From Saccoglossus kowalevskii (taxonomy: Eukaryota; Hemichordata; Enteropneusta; Harrimaniidae), in NCBI RefSeq assembly GCF_000003605.2, contig NW_003132364.1, forward strand, positions 14,279 through 50,437: a stretch of DNA of 36,159 nt, in the 5' to 3' direction. The notes beneath the pieces were generated by a model that worked only from the letters and a program-made list of their open reading frames with translations, was not told the DNA's origin and searched no databases. Every line of letters begins with the position of its first letter. Positions within the stretch are counted from its first letter, which is position 1. Shown one piece after another: positions 1 to 11,752 of this stretch. The translations under genes were made by a program, and so were the position numbers.

Positions 1-833
1 TACTGCTATTCAATACATTGCACTGCTATTCAGTACATTGCACTTCTATTCAATACATGGCACTGCTATTCAGTACATGGCACTGCTATTCAATACATGG
101 CACTGTTATTCAATACATGGCACTGCTATTCAATACATTGCACTGCTATTCAATACATTGCACTGCTATTCAATACATGGCACATGTATTCAATACATGG
201 CACTGCCATTCATTACATGGCACTGCTATTCAATACATTGCACTACTATTCAATACATGGCACTGCTATTCAATACATGGCACTGCTATTCAATACATGG
301 CACTGCTATTCAATACATGGCACTGCTATTCAATACATTTCACTGCTATTCAATACATGGCACTGCTATTCAATACATGGCACTGCTATTCAATATATGG
401 CACTGCTATTCAATACATGGCACTGTTATTCAATACATGGCACTGCTATTCAATATATGGCACTGCTATTCAATACATGGCACTGCTATTCAATACATTG
501 AACTGTTATTCAATACATGGCACTGCTATTCAATACATTGCACTGCTATTCAATACATGGCACTGCTATTCAATACATTGAACTGTTATTCAATACATGG
601 CACTGCTATTCAATACATTGCACTGCTATTCAATACATTGAACTGCTATTCAATACATGGCACTGCTATTCAATACATGGCACTGCTATTCAATACATGG
701 CACTGCTATTTAATACATGGCACTGCTATTCAATACATGGCACTGCTATTCAATATATTGCACTGCTATTCAATACATGGCACTGCTAGTCAATACATGG
801 CACTGCTATTCAATACATGGCACTGCTATTCAA
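1..833. repeat. 20-bp minisatellite array, about 41.6 copies
   Basis: A head-to-tail array of the unit CACTGCTATTCAATACATGG, with exact 20-bp register throughout and no indels. It begins before the window and stops inside a unit at about 833. Units differ by a few recurrent substitutions: the last bases are TGG or TTG, ATAC becomes ATAT, CACTGC becomes AACTGT. Variants recur in blocks: 481-540 is identical to 561-620, and 361-420 matches 421-480 with one difference, so expansion also worked in 60-80-bp steps. Open frames of 90-280 codons run through it only because the unit lacks stop codons; they are not genes. Confidence 0.97.
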
Positions 834-2435
834 AACTCAAAGTGACTTACATACCTCATATGATCACCGCGTTGGTGTGAAGTTAAGCAATCTGAACTTG
901 TCCACGAATATTTGTCTTTATAAACTGTTATTGACAGAACATAGAAAGACTTAATAGCTAACTTATATTTCAATTTATCATATACAGTGGTTTTGATAGT
1001 GTACAATTCACTTAAGCATGCCAAAGTATCAATATATTCATAGTAAATTATAGTAATTATTCGCTCAAAATAAAGCTCAGTAAACGATGCCAAGGGTGAG
1101 GTGGGATGCAAACCACGCCACTGCTTTAACAAAGCATATTAGAGCAAAAGACCATATTTTGAACTTATCAAATACTACCTAGACCATCGGTGTAATTTAT
1201 TTTATAAGACACGTAGTAGTTTTTCATTGTGTCCAATGATGTGCCGCTAAATCTAGTAATACGTAGAATTCAATGGGCGGGTTATCGATTGCGAATAGAG
1301 ACTGCTCGATATCATCGACGCTCATTACGTGCCCACACCAGAGCGCAGACACACATCAAGGCCACTGTCTCGTCTCTGTGTGACCTCAAGTACAAATTTC
1401 TAAAATATTTGTATATTGCATGATTATGTGAAAAAAACGAGTACAATATACAACGCCGTCACAAACACAGACACAGAATTATCAAAGCGTTCTGGTGTGT
1501 ATAAAGTTTGTGGACACGATTCAATGCTAACATGTGTGTAGTCGGTGTTTTCAGTCTCCGTTTGTACATGCTTCCGAGGTCATTATCTGACTTACTTTGA
1601 CCGATCACATTCAAACTTACACCATGTATAACGAGATACATATACACATCAATTTCCATTATCCCTTTATCAAGTTTGGCCACATTCTTATACTTAAACA
1701 TGTCTGAAACGGTTTTTCGCAGAAAAACCGTCTTTGTATCATGATCATACATAATGAGTTAAAGGTGAACGTCATTTCAACAACTGTTTTTCTGAGATGC
1801 TTGCATGATTTTGTTCAAACTCGGTACAATGTTGCTACATACATGCTACTCAGTGAAATGTGGTTGCAAATTTATGTGTTGTGATTCAACCAAATATACT
1901 CAGAACATTACTAGAGATAACTGATAGCATAACATTACTATTTAGCAATATATATACCCACACTGCTGGGTAGCCCGGGCCGCTAGTTTTGGAATTTGGC
2001 ATTAAATAGAGAAAGAGGACCTAGCTTTGTCAATGTTGGTTAGTTTCTTAACAGGGACGTAGACTGGACCAATAACACAAGCCAGTGTGTCATAGAAAAG
2101 GTCAATATCAGTACGCATACCTACAACTAAATCTGGTAAACTTCATAATAATTCATTGGATTTCAGTGGGCCGATGTATATTGGTGATGCAATTAATCAT
2201 CTGAAATGGATTGTAACGAGACTGGAAACAAAAATGTCATTGTAAATACCTACATTTGTTGAAAAATACGATATAAACTTTGTGAAGCTTTGTCACGTCA
2301 CACAACTAATCGCATAACCCTACATAAATCATTCTATTGAAAATTGTATTAAATACAATTAGAGTATTAATAAATATTTGTTAAAAATCACAGTTGAAAA
2401 TACTGTTATTGGCATATCTTCCAAGCTAGATTCCC
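834..2435. other. AT-rich intergenic or intronic DNA, no gene seen
   Basis: No open frame here resembles a known protein; the longest (about 100 codons, minus strand, 830-1132) partly runs into the flank of the 20-bp array. The only distinct structure is a perfect hairpin at 1709-1731 (listed separately). Splice-like dinucleotides are present but no convincing acceptor-exon-donor combination was found. Confidence 0.5.
1709..1731. other. Perfect 10-bp stem, 3-nt loop hairpin
   Basis: ACGGTTTTTC (1709-1718), loop GCA, GAAAAACCGT (1722-1731). The arms are perfectly complementary, which is uncommon by chance for such a short loop. It resembles a bacterial terminator in shape, but nothing else here is bacterial. 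Function unknown; it could be a relic of a small inverted-repeat element. Confidence 0.6.
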
Positions 2436-2843
2436 GTTTCCTTGGCAACCGGACCCTGAAGTCTACGAGCAGACAATGTTGCATAGCAATCGATCAACGT
2501 ACATGTACCTATGTTACATTTACCCGTGATTGGAATTTCCACATAATTAATATCGTAATATCATATTGTCATACAATAGGAGGGGAGTTGGTTAACCTCG
2601 CAATAACTTATTTCCAAACCAGCCAATCAACGATCAAAGTGCGCAACGTCAGTTGAAAACGTCTTAATGTTATTCAATCGTCCAACAGAACCTTGTCGTT
2701 TCAGTTTGAATAAATATTATGGACGGAGTTGTATATATGCAATCATTGTACAGATTCCCGTCCATTGCCATAAATACATATATACAGGCAATCGATGGTA
2801 ACGCAAACTTGGTGTTATATTTGTTTGTTGTTGCTATGGTAGC
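2436..2843. promoter_or_regulatory. Cluster of RFX/X-box-like sites with a CCAAT box
   Basis: RFX factors bind imperfect palindromes close to GTTGCCATGGCAAC and in animals often control cilium genes. Within 410 bp I see GTTTCCTTGGCAAC (2436-2449), GTTGCATAGCAAT (2478-2490, one base short), a half site ATGGTAAC (2795-2802) and GTTGCTATGGTAGC (2830-2843, one mismatch to the palindrome). A CCAAT box lies at 2623-2627. What is seen is the motif density; the regulatory role is inference, and no adjacent gene can be named in this window. Confidence 0.3.
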
Positions 2844-3034
2844 GCGTGATATTACTCTTACTGTCTGTGTGATTTTTGTCAATCATGAACAACACCACCG
2901 TCAATGTCGTATCTGTGTTGAATTACTATTTTAGTGAATCAAGTAGTTTTTGAAAAACGAGGCATTCATCACGAGAGACATCTCTGACTTGTTTACATGA
3001 ACATTCATTTACAGATTGACTTGTTATCATATCA

Positions 3035-3073
3035 CCCACCGGCTCTTATTGACGTCCGCGCATCTCCGGTGGG
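3035..3073. other. 8-bp GC-rich inverted repeat
   Basis: CCCACCGG (3035-3042) and CCGGTGGG (3066-3073) form a perfect stem around a 23-nt loop. It sits 42 bp before a second GC-rich hairpin in otherwise AT-rich DNA; the pair may mark the remains of a mobile element. Confidence 0.5.
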
Positions 3074-3114
3074 CTGAGTTTGTCAATTGATTTTTTTTGG
3101 CATGCTAAAGGGTT

Positions 3115-3136
3115 GGGGGCGCCTGGCGAGGCCCCC
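3115..3136. other. GC-rich hairpin, possible mobile-element end
   Basis: GGGGGC (3115-3120) and GCCCCC (3131-3136) pair perfectly around a 10-nt loop and are followed by CTAAATCCGTG. A GC hairpin followed by an AAATCC-like tail resembles the edge of some dispersed repeats in marine invertebrates; that comparison is from memory and untested. Confidence 0.35.
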
Positions 3137-6100
3137 CTAAATCCGTGCGTGTCCACCCTCAATTGGCAGTAGGAATGAATAGTGAGGCGTATTTTGTGGC
3201 GTCCGCGAGTAACAGCGATAGACTTCCTAGATTTAGCAACTATAAAGAAGGCACATACACTGAGTGAGATGCCCGATTTTTATATTGTACTCGTTTTGAG
3301 CGTAGATGACAACGGCAGGGAGTATTGTCGCACGCCTTAATGACGCAAAGCTGGGGATACCACGTTCTCATTACCATCGAGTTAACACGACTTTACAAAT
3401 GTAACAATACCAATTGAACATTAAATGGTATTTCGACTTTCTAATTTACAAACACTTTTTGTAATCCAAAAATATTGGTAAATGCATTTGTAGATTGTTG
3501 GAATCACTGAAATCCCGCCATGATCCCCTGTGTGTCACAGAACTCGTAGGTGAAATTAACATTCAGAATTTAAATATCCGGTAAGTTACGATATGGCAGT
3601 TACGGTTCCCATGGCACGCGTTTTCTAAGTCCAATCGTTATCTGACCCCAACTTGAACTCAAATTACTTTTTATCGTCTTTTAAATGACATGCGATCTGG
3701 CCTAACTATATGTTCGTCGCGTTCACAGCGTAATGTGGTATGTGTCTATCTAAAACCCCTAATTTAACAGTGTTTTTTTTTAAATCTTCAAATATATAAA
3801 ATAAATTAAAATAATAATAATAATAAACCGGCTGGATTATCACGAAAGTTATGTTTCTTGTTTGTCAATGCATGTAATGGTAATAAAGCGCTCTCTGGAG
3901 GCGAAAATATACAAAAAGATGAAAGCAATATCTCGGACATGCGCAGACGCACTCATCTTGATTCGGTGCAGATGAACGTCTCAGAAAAAAGACAAATCCG
4001 AAAGGTTTGTATGATTAATGTATAATTATTAGGCGTCACTACACATGTTTTTATTTATATATTCGCAGCCAAGCTGAACAGCCTACAGGATCCACTTTTA
4101 TGACTAAATCTGAATTTTCCTTTTAAGCGAATTAAATATTTTTTTTTCTGACAACACCTCGACCCCACCTCCGGCAGAGTGTACATTATGTTACTAGCTA
4201 TGCTATCGTTTCGCTTTGTTGTTTGTATAGCGATACTATGAGTGTGCTTATATAAATTTAATAATTTAATTATCACATATTTCGCATATGTACCACGCCA
4301 CTGTGCACATCACACCTTTTACTGTGAAAACATGTCACGTTTTGAATACACTGTGTTCTGCTATAAGAACTGAACCTACATGTTACCAACTATATTACTA
4401 AGTTCATTATTCATTCGCGCACACATGCTACTGCAATGCGTATTAGTTTAATTCCATATGAACGATGGGTGAAGGCTTGTCAGATATGCCTTAGAAATCT
4501 AATCTTCTCTGAAAAGGAAGTCATTATGATAGGCTGTCATCAGATTTATTAAAATAATGCGTTTAGATATGACATAAAATAACGCTTAAGTTTTATGAAT
4601 TTGCCAGGCACAGTTTTTTGCAACAAAGGTCGAACTGTTCAACATATGATTGGTTATTTGCGTGTTCATTGCTGTTAGGTTTAGTTTCCGTCGTTAATAC
4701 GCCCGCGTAAAACATGTTGGTATGCGTTTGTTGCACGGTATGACAGCTTAAACGGGAGTCGGATTACTTAACAGGACATCCGGGTACTAAGTGCCCACTG
4801 TAGGCCAAGTTGCAGCAGTTTCACACGACGGTCTACTTGTATATACATATCGTTTGGGTGAGCAGTCATCACCATTTACAGGTAGGCTTCAATATTCAGT
4901 TGTTCGATGCATAATGTAAGCTAGCCATGCCGCTTTTTATGAAACTTGATGTATACTTATTTTCATGATACATCGTTCGCTGACAGGTACGGTAGCTTAG
5001 GGGCACACACGAACACTAGCAGGTGAACGCAGTGCAAAACATTAATTTCCAGAGTGATTTGCAAACCTTGGCGAATGAAGTGAGGATATTTATCAGACTG
5101 AATATAGTTGAATTTATTCAACTTTGCATTAGTTCGAGTTTAATCCAACAAATTGCGGTTTGCAATATACTATAGTATATACATTTGTACACGCGAGATC
5201 TCGATTGATTGTGTTAGCCGATACAGTCGATACGCTGAAATGCATCATTCCTCATACAGACTGACAGAAAGATTCGATGTGGTGTTCATGTCTAAGTCTC
5301 GTTGTGTGCATTTCTAGATCGAGAGCGCGGTAATGTGGATGATAATAAAAATCGTTTATTAAATTGTTAAACGCGATATTTTATTAGTCGGCTTATTCTG
5401 TGTGTCATTACGGCACGTGACTTAATAATCCAGGCTGTAACAGTGGCCGCTCACGTTCACATTTAGTATTTACAGATGATAAATTCGTAGGTTTTTACAA
5501 GCCGTCTTTTCAGACTAAGATATGTTGTTATTATTCGTAATGTTCGCAAAAACTGTAGTCCCCATATGCCCGGGTATTGCAACATACTATCGCGTATCCC
5601 GCATGTATGCGTTCTGCATACGTCATATCCGGTTCTATGACCGTTGACGATTCGCGGAAATTGTCAGATCAAACATATTGTTTTTTTGAAGATAATACAC
5701 TAGATGGTCATCTCGGTTCAAGGTCACAGTTAATGACATGGCAATCGGTGAAATTTATCTGCCAGCATTCATGTTCTTGTTTCAAGTTACTCGAAGCGAA
5801 TATTCACTACGAATTTGACAAGTACGAACATATTTGTCATCATTCCGTCAGTATATTAAGTATTTAATAGGACAACGCGACGATCGTATTTTATCGCTCG
5901 ACGTTGACCTGACGTCTAATAGGGGCCAAGCGATAATTCTGATATCACCATGATACTATCCAGATCTACCCCATACTGTATTTCTTGATACCCTTATATA
6001 TTAGACATCAAAATCACCGATTTGTTTTAAAAGATTGTAATTCATTGTATATTCACAGCCAGTTATAACTATTGCATATAAATACACAATTTTAAATGAC

Positions 6101-7592
6101 CTTATTTTTCCATTTCATCAGCGGTCCAATGCAATCGTACATGTAATTACATTGCCTTTAAAGCCTGCCGCATACTGCTCGACTTTACACGCCCCGACGC
6201 TTCCCATCTGCAACAAAATTACGTTCAGTGGCGTTCAGAGGTGTGTCTTTACGACTAAGATTTCACGTCGGTTTGACACTGTGACCACACTTGTATTGCA
6301 TACAAAATGCTCACCATTCACCATTTCGCTCTGTATGCAGCTCCTGTTTCGCAAATGGCGTTCCTGTGTTCTGGTGACGTAAACGGTTAAGGAAGTATTT
6401 CGACGCATTTTGTAGTTTTCAAGTTCCAAAGCGTTTTGTGACAACCCTGACACCATATTCATGTATAATTTCGCCTTTATTTTAGTTCATATTAATTTTT
6501 ACGTAAGCATTATTGTTTATAATTTTGTAATTAGCAAAATAAACATATGCTCAGTACACTCATATGTGTCCACGTGGACTTGAACCTGATCATGCTAGAG
6601 TTTGTGTGACGTCAATTTCTATCCAAGTTTTGTTTCTCAAAGACCAGGTTGTTTGTACTATACGATGTCTTATAATTTGATAATATCTAGTACCAATCTG
6701 ACGTAGACATGTAAACTATTTAGTACCAAATCTGGCATAAACCTAGAAAAAGACAGTATTTGATATGTCGAAATAATCTGCTAGCAAACAAGCTGCTCCC
6801 TGATTGGTCCGACTGTGAGGGGTTAAAGTTTGGTAGCCAACAAGGAACAATCTTGTAAGTAACATTGCATATTGATGGTGTTTTTATTATTTACAATTGT
6901 GTAACATACCCCACTGGATGGCAGATAGTATTGATTAATAAGACAACGCGACATACAGATATTTCAACATTATACATACATATTTCCCGGTAAAATGGAT
7001 ATAAACACCACGTAAACAAATTTCTGTAGTTTTGTTAACGTTTATAAAATCCAAATTGTAACAATTTGTCTACTTGTGGTGAAGCTTTAGAATGATTTTA
7101 TATATTTTTTCTATTTATGTCAAACAAGCAACCTTTAGACTGATTTAGCTTCGCAGTATAGTATTCAATTGAAAGTAGTTTTTCACAAAAAGATGGCAAA
7201 TATATTCACTGAAACTAGAAAATTGTCACAAAATAAACAAAACTGTCAGAGATATCTACATATAAAATATCAAAGGAATTTAATTATCCATTAGAAAGAA
7301 GAAGTCGCAAATAATATTTTTTAACCCAAAACGCCAGAATTCTTCACTAACATTAGACAATTGAGATTATTTTCAATAGTGTTATCAGCCTTGGATACTT
7401 TTGAGTGTGGACACATTTTATGGAGTGAGGTCTCTCTATATTGGAAAAATTAGCATGTTACCAGCCTTGGATACACTTGAATATTCTTAAACCATATATT
7501 ATACCACCATGAAGTCCCAGTCATTCTCGTTTATTTTGAAAAGGTTACCAAGCGTTCACCTAACATTCAATTGTCTTGATGTTTTATTACTT
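3137..7592. other. Intergenic or intronic DNA, no gene seen
   Basis: AT-rich DNA with short A or T tracts and a small (AAT)n run at 3810-3826. The longest frame (5577-5867 plus, 96 codons) has no recognisable domain, no clear splice context and no recognisable neighbours. CACGTG palindromes lie at 5413 and 6571. I see no RNA gene. Confidence 0.5.
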
Positions 7593-7712
7593 TGGTATTG
7601 ATTGTGAGTTCTCCATTAACGGACGCTCAATACAATACCAACAGTACGCCATTTACAGTTATATTTACATATTGGTGGGTCTGCTTGGCCAATACAAGTA
7701 CATTACGAATAC

Positions 7713-7744
7713 CACGTGACCCATGACCCCTTCCCTATAAAAAG
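7713..7744 (+). promoter_or_regulatory. Core promoter: E-box, TGACCC DR1 and TATA box
   Basis: CACGTG (7713-7718) overlaps a perfect direct repeat TGACCC-A-TGACCC (7717-7729, nuclear-receptor DR1 spacing), followed by TATAAAAAG (7736-7744). Transcription would be expected to start about 25-32 bp downstream, just before the GC-rich GTCGG-containing stretch. This is the best RNA polymerase II core promoter in the window. Confidence 0.5.
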
Positions 7745-7914
7745 ACGGGAGTGATTTCAATTTCGGTGGTCGGCGTTCGGTGTCGGTCTTCGTCGTCGGT
7801 CGGTCATTTTGGTCAGTCGTGGTTGTTCAACAACATGTATTTTCAGGCGTAGCCGTGAGACTGTTACGAAGCAACCAACTTATATCAACATATTGTACTG
7901 TATCTACCTGATAG

Positions 7915-7920
7915 AATAAA
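7915..7920 (+). terminator. AATAAA poly(A) signal of the candidate LTR
   Basis: The canonical hexamer lies about 175 bp after the TATA box, as in the R region of many LTRs. AATAAA is frequent in AT-rich DNA, so only its position supports it. Confidence 0.3.
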
Positions 7921-7944
7921 TGGCGTTTGCTATAACTACAACTT

Positions 7945-9965
7945 TACCATGTGTTCTGAATGATTTACACAACAAGCACACACAGAAAAAAAGCTTACAA
8001 CTCTGCGACAATAGTTAAAAATAAAAGATTCGTCATATTTCATCACATCAACGACTAGGTACTCTTGTACACATGTTGAGAATCTTTTAATTTGAAGATA
8101 TCTGATTCCATCTTGATAAAAATGTGTGCATTCGTATAGCCTTAGAACAACGCACACTGCTACTCGCCAATAACGTGTTGTGATGGGTGAGGTCAAGCAG
8201 TATACAGCTGGTCAAAAAGCGGACGTACCACAGAAGTAGTTGAAAATAGAAAAAGAAATAACTGTTTAGTCCGTCACACTGCATTTGAAAGGAAATGTTT
8301 TCCCATTACTTCGAATATAAACTTAAAATTACGCATCAAATGCATCGCATATATCACTGTTGGACCGACTATGAGCAAAGAATACAAACAACAAAGATTC
8401 TTTTAAAAAGATGTTCTCGTTCCCTCTTAATTTCTGACATGTTCGAAAATAATTCAGTGTAATACGCCCAGACGACACAAATTGTGAAGGATGCTTAGTG
8501 TGAAGTAAAACGTAATCTATAGTCAACCAAATGTTTCTTACTTCAAATCATGTGTGTGATTAGGTAATTTATGAAAGTAAGAGCTAATTGGTTTTCTGAA
8601 ATTGCTTACTGCGCAGACGCAATACAAATGTTACACTGTTAGCCGGTCGAACTATTTCACACCGCAATTATGATGTGTATCCATGCGCAAGGCGACGAAA
8701 TTAATCTATTTTCTTTTTAAATACCCTTTCCCCAATGGACATCATGCTTGTTTTTCAAAGTCAGAGTGACCCCAATGTGAAATGGCACGTTTCTCCATGT
8801 TGGGAAAATGGATTGGATTCTTCAATGTCAATTACAACTCTATGTTTGTACTTTCGTTAGTCTTACACCAGTCATTGGCTTTAAATAAGCCAGCATTGTC
8901 CGGTTACATTATTTTTGTTGAGTCTATTGGTAATCTGTAAAGAATCATAATATCTAAAAATGAGTTTATATTGTATACATACCCAACTATACATCACTAA
9001 AGACGGTTAAAGGTCAATCTACATATTGCAATTGTTCTGTTTATTTAGGCATCAACAAATTAATGATTTCAAAAATTAACAAAAATCAAATTGTGTACAT
9101 ATGCCTAAATCTATAAGTATCTATATTTGTTATTAATTTCCTAACGTCGTGAGGTACAGCAGTGGGGAGTACTGATTGATTGTAAATGACGCTTGAAGCC
9201 AATCATGTACTTCTCACTACCAACACTGTTGAACATGCCAGTTGTGTTAAAATCACGTGAAGTCATACTGAGTTTATTTCACACAAACTACAATAGGAAT
9301 GCGCAAAATTGTAAAGATATAATTTATTTTCATTATAAGAGCGATAATACGTATTGGGATACTCTCTTTCAATTAGGTTCTTGCACGTCAATTCCCTTCC
9401 CCCATCGAGATTCTACAATCTGAAGACTGTTGTCAAGTACTTTTGGTAAAATTTAAATAAAAGCGAAGCACTAAGTCAAATTAAACCCCGCCAGATAACA
9501 TCACACGTGTGATTTTTAAGCTACTCAACATGAGCGCAACATTCAGCGTAATGCATTAATTGAAGATAAAAGCTTCTTTGGCAATGAGCATGATTTTTGC
9601 CGTGAACTCGTTTAGAAGCGACACGTCATCCTGTCCATGTGTGCAATTCATTAGGAAAGACACGTCACCATGTTCACGTGTGTTAAATAAAACGTTTCAC
9701 AATTAATGGTCTGTCAAGTGTATGACCATTTTCTACTTTGCCTGCATCAGCAGGGATTTTCAATTAATAGATAGATGGTCATGCTTTTTCACCAAATGCG
9801 TTTCCAAGTAATTGTTATTGTTGTTGAGTTTGTCTAACAAAGTTACGTGGCAGCACTGCCGACTTATAATTTACAATACGTCTAGGGCGTCCATTGTGTA
9901 ATATACGAAACACTAAAATTATCCATGTATAATTTAACATAAATTAATATTCGAATCACTTAATT
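7945..9965. other. Intergenic or intronic DNA, no gene seen
   Basis: No domain, RNA gene or repeat family recognised. Overlapping minus-strand frames at 7936-8526 are 65-86 codons and look like chance. CACGTG occurs at 9253, 9504 and 9675. Confidence 0.5.
9500..9513. promoter_or_regulatory. 14-bp perfect palindrome centred on CACGTG
   Basis: ATCACACGTGTGAT reads the same on both strands. CACGTG is the core site of bHLH-zipper factors such as USF, MITF/TFE and Myc/Max. Binding is inference. Confidence 0.3.
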
Positions 9966-10200
9966 ACGTAATGTGAAATACATATCAAAATATACAGGTA
10001 ACTAAAATATTAGATCATTACGTCAAATATAATAATATACATATCACTTACTTAGTAATACAATTTTATATATCTAAAAAAATCAGTGCATTACATGTAA
10101 TACAGTAATATACATGTAACTAAAATATTATATCATTACGTCAAATATCGTTATATACAGATCACTAAATACTGATGTGTTATAAAATAGACAATTAAAT
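9966..10200. repeat. Two diverged copies of a ~118-bp tandem repeat
   Basis: The block GTAACTAAAATATTA at 9998 recurs at 10116, followed in both by ATCATTACGTCAAATAT and then by a similar ATATAC-ATCAC segment, giving a spacing of 118 bp. Similarity fades at both edges, and a possible third degenerate piece lies at 10224-10270. Confidence 0.7.
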
Positions 10201-10269
10201 GTAAAAAAGAAAATCCTGTATTAGTTACAGACGTAATGTAAAATAAAGTAATGTATTAAATATTAGTAA

Positions 10270-11752
10270 CGTGTATCACAAACAGTGTATGGAAACATAC
10301 GTAGAACGAGAAATATTAGTTTACTAGTAACATAAACCACCGCTCAGTACTTAAGACAATTCGGTCAAAGTTCAGGCATATTCAAAAGTAACAACGCACT
10401 TTAAAAGTAGAAAATCAAGCTGTGTTAGCTGGAATTAATGGAAAAATGTTTGTGAGATCAAGCGTAAAGCTGCTCTCTTATCTCAATTCATCCCACAGAC
10501 GGTGTTCTTGTGCTGCACAGCGGTTAATAGCTTTAGTTTACGCCCTATCCAACTGAGCATTTTTCTTTTAATCATATCGCAGGGTGTGAGTGGGTGGTGA
10601 TCACTGTTACATTCGCAGTGCTATATCGACATCACACATCGCTGTATGTGCCGGTATACAGTAACAAGTACCGTCTAGTCCTGATATGTTTGTATGCAAA
10701 TATATTCAAGTCGACATTGCATCTTAGGTAAGACTTTCACGATATACTAAGATTCAAACGCACGTTCGTCTAATCATGCACGACGTGCGATACGTATAAC
10801 ACAAGCTAAGACGCGATCACTAATACAATCACCGATTAACAAATTATGAATTTTAAAAATTTAAAGTAGTGATATTTATATCGTAGGGGTCATTACAGTT
10901 TAGACATGCTTGGCATTATTCTAATTATAGTATGCGACTGTATTAAAGCAAGAATTCAAACGAGTATAACGGCTGTTCTCTCAGTAACACGCACTGAAAA
11001 CAACAATATTCCATGTTGACCCTGTCTTCTTAGCATCCTGATATCACTAAAAATAAGAAGATTTATTTTATTATAAACATTAGTATCACAATTATTACTC
11101 CTATAAAATAGACCCACACCGATTGTATATTGTATGTACGTTTAATGGAAAAAAGTAGTTGATGTGACAATAATAATAATCCGTCAGTATTTGACAATAT
11201 GATTTCTAATATAGTAATACATTATTGGATATTTTAACTATTGCGATTTATTTCAAACAAGGGAACATATAATTATATTTGAAAACATTTAGATCATGGT
11301 CGTAAATACACCCTATGAAGTGTTGGAATGACAAGTATTTCAGGAAATTGAATAAAAAACATGTAAGTTTTATAAGATCGACTTCAAATACTTTGGTGAC
11401 CGGGATTTTGAAATACTGTTTTGCTCACAAAACTTCATATATATATATCAGGACTCGTGCGGTGAACTCGCATATTATTTGATTGCGTATATCATAAACA
11501 AAGAGGAAGAAGACAAGCGATCATCGTTAATACAGTTATGTACACATATATCAAGGTTTAATTCACATTCCAACCTCAGGGTATACTGGTTTAATAGGCA
11601 TCAGTTTTTTTGTTACTAATACCCATGTGGTTATCATCACATTTGCAAGCTACACATTTCCATAACGCATAAGTTTGTTGAAAACGCCATGCAGAAGATG
11701 TTCGAGTTTATAGCGATAAGTGACGCTTTTTTACAGTTGACGAGGTCTCACC
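10270..11752. other. AT-rich DNA, nothing recognised
   Basis: No open frame over 60 codons, no RNA gene and no repeat beyond a short (AT)n at about 11439-11451. Confidence 0.5.

Larger units (their letters stand above)
7593..7940 (+). mobile_element. Possible solo LTR of a retrotransposon
   Basis: The segment has the order expected of an LTR: upstream promoter elements (CACGTG at 7713, TGACCC direct repeats), a TATA box (7736-7744), a GC-rich transcribed part rich in GTCGG motifs (about 7765-7820), and a poly(A) signal AATAAA at 7915-7920 some 175 bp downstream. If it starts with TGG at 7593 and ends with ACA at 7940, ACTT flanks it on both sides (7589-7592 and 7941-7944) as a candidate 4-bp target duplication, though such a short match can be chance. 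No second LTR, primer binding site or polymerase frame is present, so a solo LTR fits best. The alternative is the core promoter and 5' exon of a host gene: an ATG at 7920 opens only 32 codons. Confidence 0.4.

Noticed and set aside
18-880. Overlapping long open frames with a 20-residue periodic peptide
   Set aside because: Three frames are open at once because a stop-free 20-bp unit repeats without indels; there is no flanking coding sequence.
1112-4303. ACCACGCCACTG shared at 1112 and 4292
   Set aside because: Twelve bases only, with unrelated flanks; likely chance.
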